From NCBI GenBank assembly GCA_963668595.1, contig OY764876.1, positions 4,526,001-4,590,000 of the forward strand: a DNA stretch of 64,000 nt. The letters run 5' to 3'. Positions 28,401 through 35,607 of this stretch are shown one piece after another (positions within the stretch are counted from its first letter, which is position 1; each line of letters starts with the position of its first letter). The notes beneath the pieces are model-generated. The model was not told the origin of the DNA, ran no database searches, and saw only the letters and a list, made by a program, of their open reading frames with translations. The position numbers were made by a program, and so were the translations under genes. This stretch comes from GWE2-42-39 sp963668595. GTDB lineage: Bacteria > Bacteroidota > Bacteroidia > Bacteroidales > Prolixibacteraceae.

Positions 28401-28570
28401 GTTTTGTTGGACGTAACCTCGCATTGTGGTTACCAAAATCAAATGTTTATTCTGATCCTGACTTTAGAGGAAATAATGACTTCCTAACCGGAAACATTAC
28501 TGGTATCTCGAATGCAACTGTGAATCCTCCTACTCGCACATTGGGTGGAACTATATCAGTTAGATTTTAA
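25445..28570 (+). CDS. SusC/RagA family TonB-linked outer-membrane transporter
   Basis: A 1041-residue transporter. The signal peptide is 1-21 (ending LLLAQ), followed by a CarboxypepD_reg-like domain (about 23-105) and a plug with NPMLLLDGVPVGL and ASVYGPDARNGVIIV. Note that the usual YGSRGANG signature reads YGPDARNG here. The long barrel ends TLGGTISVRF. It imports the glycan product with the following SusD. It heads an operon with the SusD-like and DUF1735-type genes, 35 and 26 bases apart, ended by a strong terminator at 31160. Confidence 0.95.
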   Translation: MKKGLLLVLIIFLGCSQLLLAQTKKISGTVTSAEDGAPIPGVSVAVKGTTLGIITNSDGNFTLTVPENAKTLVFTFVGMTTQEVPVGTQTVFDIKMTSADIAVDEVVVTALGIQRQKRELGYSTTSIKSEELTQAKSMSVATSLQGKVAGMNVASLNSGVMDDVKINLRGIRSLTGNNNPMLLLDGVPVGLGLLNTLNPNDVENINVLKGTSAASVYGPDARNGVIIVTTKAGSKTEKPEIVISNTTQFSNVSFFPKFQTQFGSGGYGSYIPYENWSWGPEFDGSEVILGEELANGNKQMVNYSAIKNNRKDFFDTGMIMQNDVSYSAKNFYLSLQDAKITGVVPDDENRRTGIRLNVSQSYKKFSVAFNTNYIYQKYEIFDNNAMGDYYSANNVGLNGGLMNLIFSTPANVPLSSYKDFVNNEFAQYNNYFNRYGINPYIALDTWRKKGTDQNLVSSLDLKFAPTEWLSLNYRAALTYQSIVSQVNSKRLVVNSFGSGRGIDNVPQSVSNSTYVGNRFSSDFFADFHKTFGDFKVNAIAGTYVREVSSRSTGVNASNLIIEGLFNVSARPGELGGSSTESKYRLFSVYGSASVNYKNFANIEVTGRNDKTSVLDPSNNSFFYPGVSGSLVLSDAIPAIKSDVLNFVKLRASWNKTGNADINPYLLSATFSQGDGFPFNGLPGYSADNTSYDRYLKPEFIESTEFGFEASFLKSRINLDVTYYNQDNTNQIVNIRVPRSTGYTFAYVNAASFKNYGFEAQFRVTPLIEIGKGKFNFTANYGYNNSEVQSIYQNLDELSIGGYVMASNQAVVGEPAFVFNATDYKRDDAGHVIVDAETGFPMIDEVNKKFGRTMPLHILGLNPSFQWKGLTVSALFEYKGGHYTFNLIGNEMAWTGVSEITGTNHRERFIIPNSVYEDPNSPGTFIKNTNITVYDVNEFFTSDNYRGVASNFITSAATWRFREFSLTYDLPSSLLSKQSLVKGVTVGFVGRNLALWLPKSNVYSDPDFRGNNDFLTGNITGISNATVNPPTRTLGGTISVRF

Positions 28571-28605
28571 TTTGTGTTTTTTAACTTGTTAAAAAAGATA
28601 TATAT

Positions 28606-30120
28606 ATGAAAAAAATATTATTCATAGTACTAGCACTGGTTTTTTCGCTGAGTAGTTGCAACGATAAATTTTTCGATATCAACGAAAACCCGAATAAAGC
28701 TGTTGAGGGAAACATGACTCCAAGCCTTGTGTTACCACGGGCATTACATAGACTTGCGGCAATGTCTGCTACTGAATATGATGTGTATTCAAGATGGATG
28801 GGCTATTGGGCTCGTTGTTCTGGAACTTACGGACCAAATACCGATGAGGAATCTTATCAGCTTACCTCTTCATTTAACCGTACTTTATGGTTGAATATGT
28901 ATGATATTCTGAAAGATTTTGACGTAATTGAAAAGAATGCAGTTGCAAGAAATGAAACAGCTTATGTCGCAATTGCTAAAATCATGAAATCAATTGGTTT
29001 TATGCAGTTGGTTGATCAATACAATAATATTCCTTATTCAAAAGCTTTCGACTTAGGCGAAAACATGTTGACTCCTTACGATAAAGCTGAGGCTATTTAT
29101 GCTGATCTTCTTGTTCAATTAACTGAAGCTGATGCATTGTTAAAAGAGGCCAATGTTGCTGATAATCTCGATATCAAAACAGCAGACATTGTTTATGGTG
29201 GTGATCTTGCTTTGTGGAGAAAACTTGGAAACAGTCAACGTTTGAGATTATTGATGCACCAATCAGCAGTTCTGGGAAATTCTGGATTGAAAACTGAAAT
29301 TGATAAAATCGTTGCTAATGGTGGTGGTTTTATTGGCTCAGGAGAAACAGCTGAGGTTCAGCCTGGCTATGTGAAAGATGTTAGTAAACAAAATCCATAC
29401 TGGGATTCATTTAATATTAATGATGCAGGAGGTTTGGATAACTTCAATCGTGCTAATAATTACTTTCTTAGCTTATTGGAAAACAATAACGATATTCGTT
29501 ATCAGTATTTTTATTCAAAAGCAGCGACTCCAACAAATGGAGAATTGTATGTAGGTTTTGATTATGGTTTTGACTATCCGGAAGGTACTCCAGAAAACCA
29601 GAAGAAAGCAGCAGCGAACTCTTCAAATGTAGCAGGTCCTGGTATTGCAAAAGGTCCGGACATGGCTCAGTGGTTATTCACTTCGTTTGAAAGTATGTTT
29701 CTTCAATCAGAAGCTATTGTAAGAGGTGCTTTAAGCGGAGATGCCAAAGCAATGTACGAAAGTGCAGTGAAAGAATCTTATGAGTGGTTGGAAGTTGATG
29801 ATGCCGAAGCTGAAGCAGATGCATATTTGAATGCAGAGCTTAAACAGTTTGCAGTATGGGATGCTAATGCTGATAAATTGAAATTAGTGCTTACCCAGAA
29901 ATACGTTGCTATGTTTGGGATCAATGGTCTTGAAACATGGACTGATTATCGCAGAACAGGTATTCCTAGTGTGCCGCTGTCTATTTATAAAAGTAGAGGT
30001 ACTAATGTTATTCCTAAGCGTATGATTTATCCGCAGGAAGAATATCAGTATAATAGTGCTAATGTGTTGGCAGAAGGAACAATTAATCCGCAATCGGATA
30101 AGATTTTTTGGAATAAATAA
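28606..30120 (+). CDS. SusD/RagB family lipoprotein (SusD-like type 2)
   Basis: A 504-residue lipoprotein with lipobox SLSSC (Cys18) and the start DKFFDINENPNKAVEG. The body has the helical pattern of the second SusD subfamily (GFMQLVDQYNNIPYSKAF, DLALWRKLGNSQRLRLLMH, and the C-terminal LTQKYVAMFGINGLETWTDYRRTG). It should bind substrate on top of the SusC barrel encoded just upstream. The stop overlaps a possible start of the next gene at 30120. Confidence 0.93.
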   Translation: MKKILFIVLALVFSLSSCNDKFFDINENPNKAVEGNMTPSLVLPRALHRLAAMSATEYDVYSRWMGYWARCSGTYGPNTDEESYQLTSSFNRTLWLNMYDILKDFDVIEKNAVARNETAYVAIAKIMKSIGFMQLVDQYNNIPYSKAFDLGENMLTPYDKAEAIYADLLVQLTEADALLKEANVADNLDIKTADIVYGGDLALWRKLGNSQRLRLLMHQSAVLGNSGLKTEIDKIVANGGGFIGSGETAEVQPGYVKDVSKQNPYWDSFNINDAGGLDNFNRANNYFLSLLENNNDIRYQYFYSKAATPTNGELYVGFDYGFDYPEGTPENQKKAAANSSNVAGPGIAKGPDMAQWLFTSFESMFLQSEAIVRGALSGDAKAMYESAVKESYEWLEVDDAEAEADAYLNAELKQFAVWDANADKLKLVLTQKYVAMFGINGLETWTDYRRTGIPSVPLSIYKSRGTNVIPKRMIYPQEEYQYNSANVLAEGTINPQSDKIFWNK

Positions 30121-30146
30121 TGTGTCAAACAGAAAAAATTAAGAAT

Positions 30147-31115
30147 ATGAAAAGAAGAATATATATACTGATCATATCTGCATTGGTTATTTCGGGCGGG
30201 CTTACTTCCTGTTTGAAAGATAAAAAAATCGATGATCAGGAGTATGGTCTTATCGATCTTAATGCAAATAAAATCATTGAGATTCCGAGTGATGCTTCAC
30301 ATGAGGTAAGCCTGACCCTTCTTCCAGAAGGGTTGAAAGATATTACAATTGGAGAAGTTCGTTTGGCTGCAGAAAAAGCTGCTTCTGAAGATATCGTTGT
30401 TAGTTTGACAACCGGCAAATCAGCAGAGATAATTGGCGACGAAGGACCGTTGTTCCCTTTGTCTGGAGTGACTGTTCCTGCATCGGTAACTATTCCTAAA
30501 GGAGAGCGTTCTGTCCCCCTTATAGTAAAAGTAAATACTGCATTGCTTGAGAGTGAACCTCAGTATTTAGCAATTTCTATTAGCTCTGTAGATAAGCAGG
30601 GATATATTATTAGCGGTAATTTTGGCCTTGTGAAATTGAATATGAAAATTAAGCACAAATATCAAGGTCGCTATATTTGTACTGGTACAATGACTGATGT
30701 TACAAATGCTGCTTTTGCTCATGCCTCAATTATGTTGGCAGAGGATGGAGAAGATTATTTGATCGATTTAGAAACTGTTAATGGATCAACTTTGATAATC
30801 GGTGCATCTCCAACATTTGGTGGTAGTAATAGGTATTTATTCTGGGCTGGCTCGGGTTATAGCTATTATGGCTCCTTCTGTCCTCAATTTACTTTCGACG
30901 ATGCAGGTAATGTCACTGCTGTAACGAACGCTTATGGTCAGCCAGCTGCAAATACTCGTAGTGCAGTGCTTGATCCAACAGGAATTAATAAATATGATCC
31001 GGCTACTAAGTCGTTTAGCGTTTCATACTATATGGTTCAGCCTTCTGTTGTGCCAACTCCGCCAAGCTATCGCTGCCACATGGTTGAAAAATATACATTC
31101 CTTAAAGACTTATAA
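30147..31115 (+). CDS. surface lipoprotein with DUF1735-like N-terminal domain
   Basis: A 322-residue protein starting with a signal peptide and lipobox LTSC. The ATG at 30147 is preferred because the signal peptide begins there; an ATG at 30120 would add nine hydrophilic residues. The N-terminal half (EVSLTLLPEGLKDITIGEVRL onward, to about residue 165) resembles the DUF1735/BT_3987-type beta domain that follows SusD genes. The C-terminal half is an aromatic-rich beta domain (YLFWAGSGYSYYGSF) possibly involved in glycan binding. It is the third gene of the SusCD operon and a likely surface glycan-binding protein. Confidence 0.75.
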   Translation: MKRRIYILIISALVISGGLTSCLKDKKIDDQEYGLIDLNANKIIEIPSDASHEVSLTLLPEGLKDITIGEVRLAAEKAASEDIVVSLTTGKSAEIIGDEGPLFPLSGVTVPASVTIPKGERSVPLIVKVNTALLESEPQYLAISISSVDKQGYIISGNFGLVKLNMKIKHKYQGRYICTGTMTDVTNAAFAHASIMLAEDGEDYLIDLETVNGSTLIIGASPTFGGSNRYLFWAGSGYSYYGSFCPQFTFDDAGNVTAVTNAYGQPAANTRSAVLDPTGINKYDPATKSFSVSYYMVQPSVVPTPPSYRCHMVEKYTFLKDL

Positions 31116-31159
31116 TCTGCAAAGGAAGACTGTCCTTTAATATAGAGGATAGTGTTTGT

Positions 31160-31201
31160 AGCGTCCGTTAATAGTACATCTATTAACGGACGCTTTTTTT
31201 G
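31160..31201 (+). terminator. terminator of the second SusCD operon
   Basis: A 15-bp perfect stem (31160-31174 with 31180-31194) with a 5-base loop and a T7 tail. Confidence 0.95.
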
Positions 31202-31312
31202 CCCCATTTTTTGTTTTTCGTGGTAAAAAATAAATGTGAAAATGAATTTTACTTCATGAAATCCATTTATTTTGCATTACACATATAAATTATTTCTAAA
31301 ATCTAATTAACA

Positions 31313-32038
31313 ATGAAACAAGTAAAATTTTTAAGCTTAGTTCTCCTGATTTGCTTTTCAGGAATGGTAGTTGCCAAACAAAAAACAAGCCCCAATTCGT
31401 TAAGTAAAAAAGAAGTTAAAGCAGGCTGGGTTTTGCTTTTTGATGGCGAATCAACTGCCGGATGGAGAGGATACAACAAGCCCGGATTTCCGGAAAAAGG
31501 TTGGGATGTTGCGAATGGAATGCTCCACTGCATTGGAAAAGGTGGCGATCTTATCTGGGATAAAAAGCTGACTAATTTTGAATTGTCGCTTGAATGGAAA
31601 ATAAGCGAAGGCGGGAATAGTGGAATATTTATTTATGGGCACGAAGTGGAAGGCAAACCAATTTATTTTTCTGCTCCGGAATATCAATTACTCGACAATG
31701 AACGTCACCCCGATGCGAAAGCAGGGAAAGATGGCAATCATAAAGCAGGTTCGCTGTACGACATGATTCCGGCTAACCCACAAAATGCAAAAGCTGCCGG
31801 AGAATGGAATGAAGCACGGATTGTTGCGAAAAATGGAAATATTGAGTTCTGGCAAAACGGAGTGAAAGTAGTTGAATTTACTATGGCAAACGAATCGTGG
31901 AAAGCGTTATGTGCGGAAAGTAAATTCAAAAATTGGCCTGACTTTGTAAATAATGATGCTAAAAATGGTTATTTCGGGCTACAAGATCATGGCAACGAAA
32001 TCTGGTTCCAGAATATAAAACTCAAAGAACTGAAATAA
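31313..32038 (+). CDS. DUF1080 / 3-keto-disaccharide hydrolase family protein
   Basis: A 241-residue secreted protein. The signal peptide ends near residue 21 (SGMVVAK). The DUF1080 concanavalin-like domain follows: WVLLFDGESTAGWRG, DLIWDKKLTNFELSLEWKI, GGNSGIFIYG and YQLLDNERHPDA. Characterised family members hydrolyse 3-keto sugars or bind glycans, often together with Gfo/Idh oxidoreductases such as the GH109-like enzyme at 20388. It has its own terminator and is not part of the SusCD transcript. Confidence 0.88.
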   Translation: MKQVKFLSLVLLICFSGMVVAKQKTSPNSLSKKEVKAGWVLLFDGESTAGWRGYNKPGFPEKGWDVANGMLHCIGKGGDLIWDKKLTNFELSLEWKISEGGNSGIFIYGHEVEGKPIYFSAPEYQLLDNERHPDAKAGKDGNHKAGSLYDMIPANPQNAKAAGEWNEARIVAKNGNIEFWQNGVKVVEFTMANESWKALCAESKFKNWPDFVNNDAKNGYFGLQDHGNEIWFQNIKLKELK

Positions 32039-32088
32039 ATTGAGTTTAATGTTGAATCAATTTGGTGAAAATTGGGCGACAACAAAAT

Positions 32089-32132
32089 AAAAGAAGAGCA
32101 GACATTTCATTATTAATGTCTGCTCTTCTTTT
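32089..32132. terminator. bidirectional terminator
   Basis: A 17-bp perfect stem (32089-32105 with 32116-32132) flanked by A-runs on one side and T-runs on the other, between converging genes. Confidence 0.9.
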
Positions 32133-32145
32133 ATGAAATGATTTG

Positions 32146-32451
32146 TTAGAAAAATCCTAATTCCAGACGAGCTTCTTCGCTCATCATCGATTTATCCCAG
32201 GGAGGATCGAAAGTGAGCTCAACATGGGCGTCCTCTATTCCGTCAACAGATAGTGCAGCCTGGCGGGTATCATCCACCAGCATGTCGGCAACCGGACACC
32301 CAGGTGCCGTAAGAGTCATTACTACGTTGGCATGGTTGTTTTCATCCACATCCACATTGTAAACCAACCCCAGATCGTATATATTAACCGGTATTTCCGG
32401 GTCGTAAACATCTTTTAGTTTCTCTATAATCTGATCAATCCGAGCATCCAT
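32146..32451 (-). CDS. MIP18/PaaD-like (DUF59) iron-sulfur assembly protein
   Basis: A 101-residue SufT-type protein. The DUF59 pattern is clear: VYDPEIPVNIYDLGLVYNV, VVMTLTAPGCPVADML (conserved reactive Cys in PGCP) and VELTFDPPWDKSMMS. It helps maturation of Fe-S proteins. It lies 2 bases after sufE and in the same operon, which strengthens the assignment. Confidence 0.92.
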   Translation of the reverse strand: MDARIDQIIEKLKDVYDPEIPVNIYDLGLVYNVDVDENNHANVVMTLTAPGCPVADMLVDDTRQAALSVDGIEDAHVELTFDPPWDKSMMSEEARLELGFF

Positions 32452-32453
32452 CG

Positions 32454-32885
32454 TTATGCCTCCTTTTCTAAAATTCTGTTATATGCAACAGCGTACAATT
32501 TAATTTGTTTGATCATGGCCAACAGTCCGTTTGATCGAGTAGGCGAAAGGTGTTGTTTTAAGCCGATTGCTTCGATGAAGTGTAAATCGTTTTCCATGAT
32601 TTCTTTGGGCGTTCTTCCCGAAACAACACGAAGTAAAAGGGCAACTAAACCTTTAACGATAACTGCATCACTTTCTCCCTGAAAATAAATTTTCCCTTCA
32701 CGAAGCTCCGGCACCAGCCATACGCGTGATTGACATCCTTTTATCAGGTGCTGATCGTTTTTATCTTTCGCTGAAATATCTTTTAACTCATTTCCCAGTT
32801 CAATCAGGTAGCTGTATTTGTCCATCCAGTCTTCGTATGCCGAAAACTCTTCGATGATTTCCTGTTGAATAGCTTGAATATCCAT
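32454..32885 (-). CDS. sufE: SufE-type cysteine desulfurase activator
   Basis: A 143-residue protein that takes persulfide sulfur from SufS. The conserved Cys is in LIKGCQSRVWL (about residue 51), with the family's EYDWMDKYSYLIELG-like helix near the start and GLVALLLRVVSG in the middle. It diverges from rubrerythrin. SufS itself is about 1.2 kb away at 34094. Confidence 0.92.
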   Translation of the reverse strand: MDIQAIQQEIIEEFSAYEDWMDKYSYLIELGNELKDISAKDKNDQHLIKGCQSRVWLVPELREGKIYFQGESDAVIVKGLVALLLRVVSGRTPKEIMENDLHFIEAIGLKQHLSPTRSNGLLAMIKQIKLYAVAYNRILEKEA

Positions 32886-32987
32886 TATTTGAAATTTAAA
32901 GGATGCAAAGGTCGTAATTTTTTCAGAATGAGCAATGATATTTCTGTTCTCTCCGGTTTTTATTCTCTAATGTCAGAATGATTTCTT

Positions 32988-32995
32988 TATATTTG
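32988..32995 (+). promoter_or_regulatory. candidate -7 box of rubrerythrin
   Basis: TATATTTG is a full match to TAnnTTTG, 32 bases before the rubrerythrin start codon. Confidence 0.5.
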
Positions 32996-33027
32996 TTTCA
33001 GAAGAAACCCAAAAATCAATAAATAAT

Positions 33028-33603
33028 ATGGAATCAATAGCTGGGACAAGAACAGAACAAAACCTGCTGAAAGCATTTGCCGGAGAATCGCAGGCTCGTA
33101 ATCGTTACGAATTTTTTGCCAAACAGGCCAAAGCTGAAGGTCTGGAACAAATAGCCGCTCTTTTTATGGAAACGGCAGAGAATGAGCGTTCTCATGCAAA
33201 ACAATTTTTCAAACAATTGGAAGGACGAATGGTGGAAATTACGGCCACTTATCCTGCCGGAAAAATCGGAACTACGCTCGAAAACCTGAAAGCTGCGGCC
33301 GATGGCGAAAACGAAGAGTGGGAAGAATTGTATCCTGAATTTGCCCGTATTGCAGAGGAAGAAGGATTCAAAAAAATTGCCGTTCTGTTTAAAACTATTG
33401 CCAAAATTGAGAAAGCACACGAGGAGCGCTACCGCAAATTGTACCAAAATCTGGAAGATGGCAAAGTGTTTAAGCGTGAGGATAAAGTGATCTGGAAATG
33501 TCGTGTTTGTGGTTTTCTGCACGAGGCAAATATGCCGCCACAAAAATGTCCGGTTTGTGGACATGCTCAGGCATACTTCGAAATTGAAGCTACGAACTTC
33601 TAA
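33028..33603 (+). CDS. rbr: rubrerythrin
   Basis: A 191-residue non-haem di-iron peroxidase that reduces hydrogen peroxide in anaerobes and microaerophiles. The four-helix domain carries the iron ligands in GESQARNRYEFF, ETAENERSHAKQFF and KIEKAHEERY. The C-terminal rubredoxin-like domain has two CxxC pairs (CRVCGF, CPVCGH). Its presence suggests an anaerobic or facultative life style. The gene sits between Fe-S assembly genes. Confidence 0.96.
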   Translation: MESIAGTRTEQNLLKAFAGESQARNRYEFFAKQAKAEGLEQIAALFMETAENERSHAKQFFKQLEGRMVEITATYPAGKIGTTLENLKAAADGENEEWEELYPEFARIAEEEGFKKIAVLFKTIAKIEKAHEERYRKLYQNLEDGKVFKREDKVIWKCRVCGFLHEANMPPQKCPVCGHAQAYFEIEATNF

Positions 33604-33702
33604 TCGGATTAGCTTTCCCGGTTGAACTTTTTTCTTCTGGGGTGGTTATAATGTTGCCGGTTTATGATTATTCATCTTTCCGGTAATGGCTTTTCAAAAT
33701 CG

Positions 33703-33749
33703 AATACGGTTGAGAACAAAGAAAAGATGTTTTCAACCGTATTTATTTT
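33703..33749 (+). terminator. terminator of rubrerythrin
   Basis: An 11-bp stem (33703-33713 with 33733-33743), extended by two further pairs, and a T-rich tail. It argues against any start of the next gene upstream of about 33750. Confidence 0.75.
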
Positions 33750-33796
33750 CTGCCAGTTTTGAAACTGAAGACATGAGCCGATTAAACTTAAAAAGA

Positions 33797-34039
33797 ATGA
33801 TTATGTCGCAATTTATTCGAAAACACAGGTTGGCAATTATTGCTTCTTTACTAGGTGCGGTAGCCGGATTTTTATATTGGTTTTACATCGGATGCAGCTC
33901 GGGAACTTGCCCAATTCAGTCGCACTGGCAATCGAGCACTCTTTATGGAGCTTTGCTTGGCTATTTGCTTGGAAGCTCATTCAAGAAAAAGGAAAAGACA
34001 GGTACGCAAGACTCAGACCAAACAGAAAAAACAAACTGA
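33797..34039 (+). CDS. small DUF6132-like membrane protein
   Basis: About 80 residues. One helix spans roughly 12-30 (IIASLLGAVAGFLYWFYIG), followed by CSSGTCPI, with two Cys, and a second helix (STLYGALLGYLLGS) before a hydrophilic tail. This matches small Bacteroidota DUF6132 proteins of unknown role. Starts at 33773, 33797 and 33803 are possible; those upstream of 33750 are excluded by the rubrerythrin terminator. Confidence 0.65.
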   Translation: MIMSQFIRKHRLAIIASLLGAVAGFLYWFYIGCSSGTCPIQSHWQSSTLYGALLGYLLGSSFKKKEKTGTQDSDQTEKTN

Positions 34040-34044
34040 GGAAA

Positions 34045-34095
34045 ATCTCCCTTCTCCCTTTTTCGGTCTCCTTTCTCCTTGTTCCCTTTTCCCTT
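34045..34095. repeat. polypyrimidine degenerate repeat
   Basis: A C/T-only tract, apart from a few bases, with irregular TCTCCCTT- and TTCCCTTT-like words between two genes. It contains no gene or clear hairpin. Confidence 0.5.
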
Positions 34096-35317
34096 AAAAC
34101 AGACTGATAACTTTTTTCAGCGCCACCATAAGTGCATCAATATCTTCACGCAAAGTGTAAATGCCAAACGAAATGCGTACCGTTCCCGGGATATTGAAAT
34201 GTTGCATTACGGGTTGTGCACAATGATGACCAGTTCGCACGGCAACTCCTGTTTTGTCGAGCATGGTGCCTAAATCGAACGGATGAATGTTGCCAACATT
34301 GAACGAAATTACGCCCGATTTATATGTGCTGGTGCCAAAAATTTTCATGCCCGAAATTTGCATGAGTTGTTCTGTAGCATAATGAAGCAAATCTTGTTCG
34401 TGTGCCGAAATATTTTCAAATCCGAAAGATAGAAGATAATCAATGGCGGCTCCTAAACCGATAACTCCTGTGATGTTCGGTGTTCCGGCTTCAAATTTAT
34501 AAGGTAGCTCATTGAATGTTGTTCCCTTGAAATTAACTTCCGAAATCATCTCGCCACCGCCCTGGTAGGGGGGCATTTGTTGCAATAATTCGCGTTTGCC
34601 GTACAAAACACCAACTCCGGTCGGTCCATACATTTTATGTCCTGAGAAAGCGTAGAAATCCGCATCCAGTTGTTGTACATCTACCGCAATATGCTGAATG
34701 GCCTGAGCCCCGTCAACAAAAACTTTGACTCCCTTTTCGTGGGCAATCCGGATAATCTCGGCAATCGGATTTACAGTTCCCAATACATTTGAAACATGCG
34801 CCACCGAGATTAATTTTGTTTTTGCTGAAATCAGTTGAGGTAGATTCTCTATCTGTAATTCGCCCTGCTCGTCAAAGGGGAGCATGACAATTTTTGCTTT
34901 TTTTCGTTCGGCCATCAGTTGCCAGGGAACAATGTTCGAGTGGTGCTCCATTTCTGAAACGATGATTTCATCTCCTTCCGAAATGAATGCTTCACCAAAC
35001 GAAAAGGCTACCATGTTCACACTTTCCGTAGTCCCTTTTGTAAAAACAATTTCTTCTTTCGACGAGGCATGCAGCAGTTGAGCCACTTTTTCGCGGGTTG
35101 TTTCGTAGTCAAAAGTCGCTTTGTCGGCCATGTAGTGAGCGGCACGGTGAATATTTCCGTAATATTCCTGATCAATCTGCCTGATTTTATTTTGGACCTG
35201 CATCGGGCGTTGTGCCGAAGCAGCACTGTCTAAATAAATCAAAGGCTTGTTGTTGTATATATTTTGCTGAAGGATTGGAAAATCCTGTCGTATCTGTTTT
35301 GGATCGAAAACATTCAT
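34094..35317 (-). CDS. sufS: SufS-type cysteine desulfurase
   Basis: A 407-residue PLP enzyme that moves sulfur from cysteine to SufE for Fe-S cluster assembly. The chosen start gives the usual MNVFDPKQIRQDFPIL; an upstream ATG adds 17 hydrophobic residues of unlikely value. PLP lysine: FSGHKMYGPTGVGVLYG. Catalytic Cys: VRTGHHCAQPVM. SEMEHHSNIVPWQ and DGAQAIQH are further family marks. It is convergent with the DUF6132 gene. Confidence 0.94.
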   Translation of the reverse strand: MNVFDPKQIRQDFPILQQNIYNNKPLIYLDSAASAQRPMQVQNKIRQIDQEYYGNIHRAAHYMADKATFDYETTREKVAQLLHASSKEEIVFTKGTTESVNMVAFSFGEAFISEGDEIIVSEMEHHSNIVPWQLMAERKKAKIVMLPFDEQGELQIENLPQLISAKTKLISVAHVSNVLGTVNPIAEIIRIAHEKGVKVFVDGAQAIQHIAVDVQQLDADFYAFSGHKMYGPTGVGVLYGKRELLQQMPPYQGGGEMISEVNFKGTTFNELPYKFEAGTPNITGVIGLGAAIDYLLSFGFENISAHEQDLLHYATEQLMQISGMKIFGTSTYKSGVISFNVGNIHPFDLGTMLDKTGVAVRTGHHCAQPVMQHFNIPGTVRISFGIYTLREDIDALMVALKKVISLF

Positions 35318-35541
35318 GATTTTTCGTTTCTGAAATAAAGACACAAAGGTAATAAATGTAAAATACATTGGCTGGTTTGTTTTTCGATGCCCGGCTTGTA
35401 TTTGTTTTTTTCTTCATAAACGCTCTGAAAATGTGTACAGTAAAACTTTATTCTGAAATGTTGTAATATTCTGAATTTTGTTCGTACTTATCTCCGAAAG
35501 ATAAAGTGCCGGAAATGCAGTATTGAAAATGGATGAAGTGC

Positions 35542-35570
35542 TTGTCAGTTGCCGGATATGTCTATCTTTG
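35542..35570 (+). promoter_or_regulatory. promoter of the S46 peptidase gene
   Basis: TTG at 35542-35544 and TATCTTTG at 35563-35570, spaced 18 bases, fit the Bacteroidota -33/-7 architecture. The start codon follows 37 bases later. Confidence 0.6.
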
Positions 35571-35607
35571 TGAGCTTTATAAATTTTACTAACTGGAATT
35601 CAAAAAA

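Noticed and set aside
33686..33796. Extended start for the DUF6132-like gene
   Set aside because: This extension would run through the rubrerythrin terminator at 33703-33749, and its residues are unlike the family.
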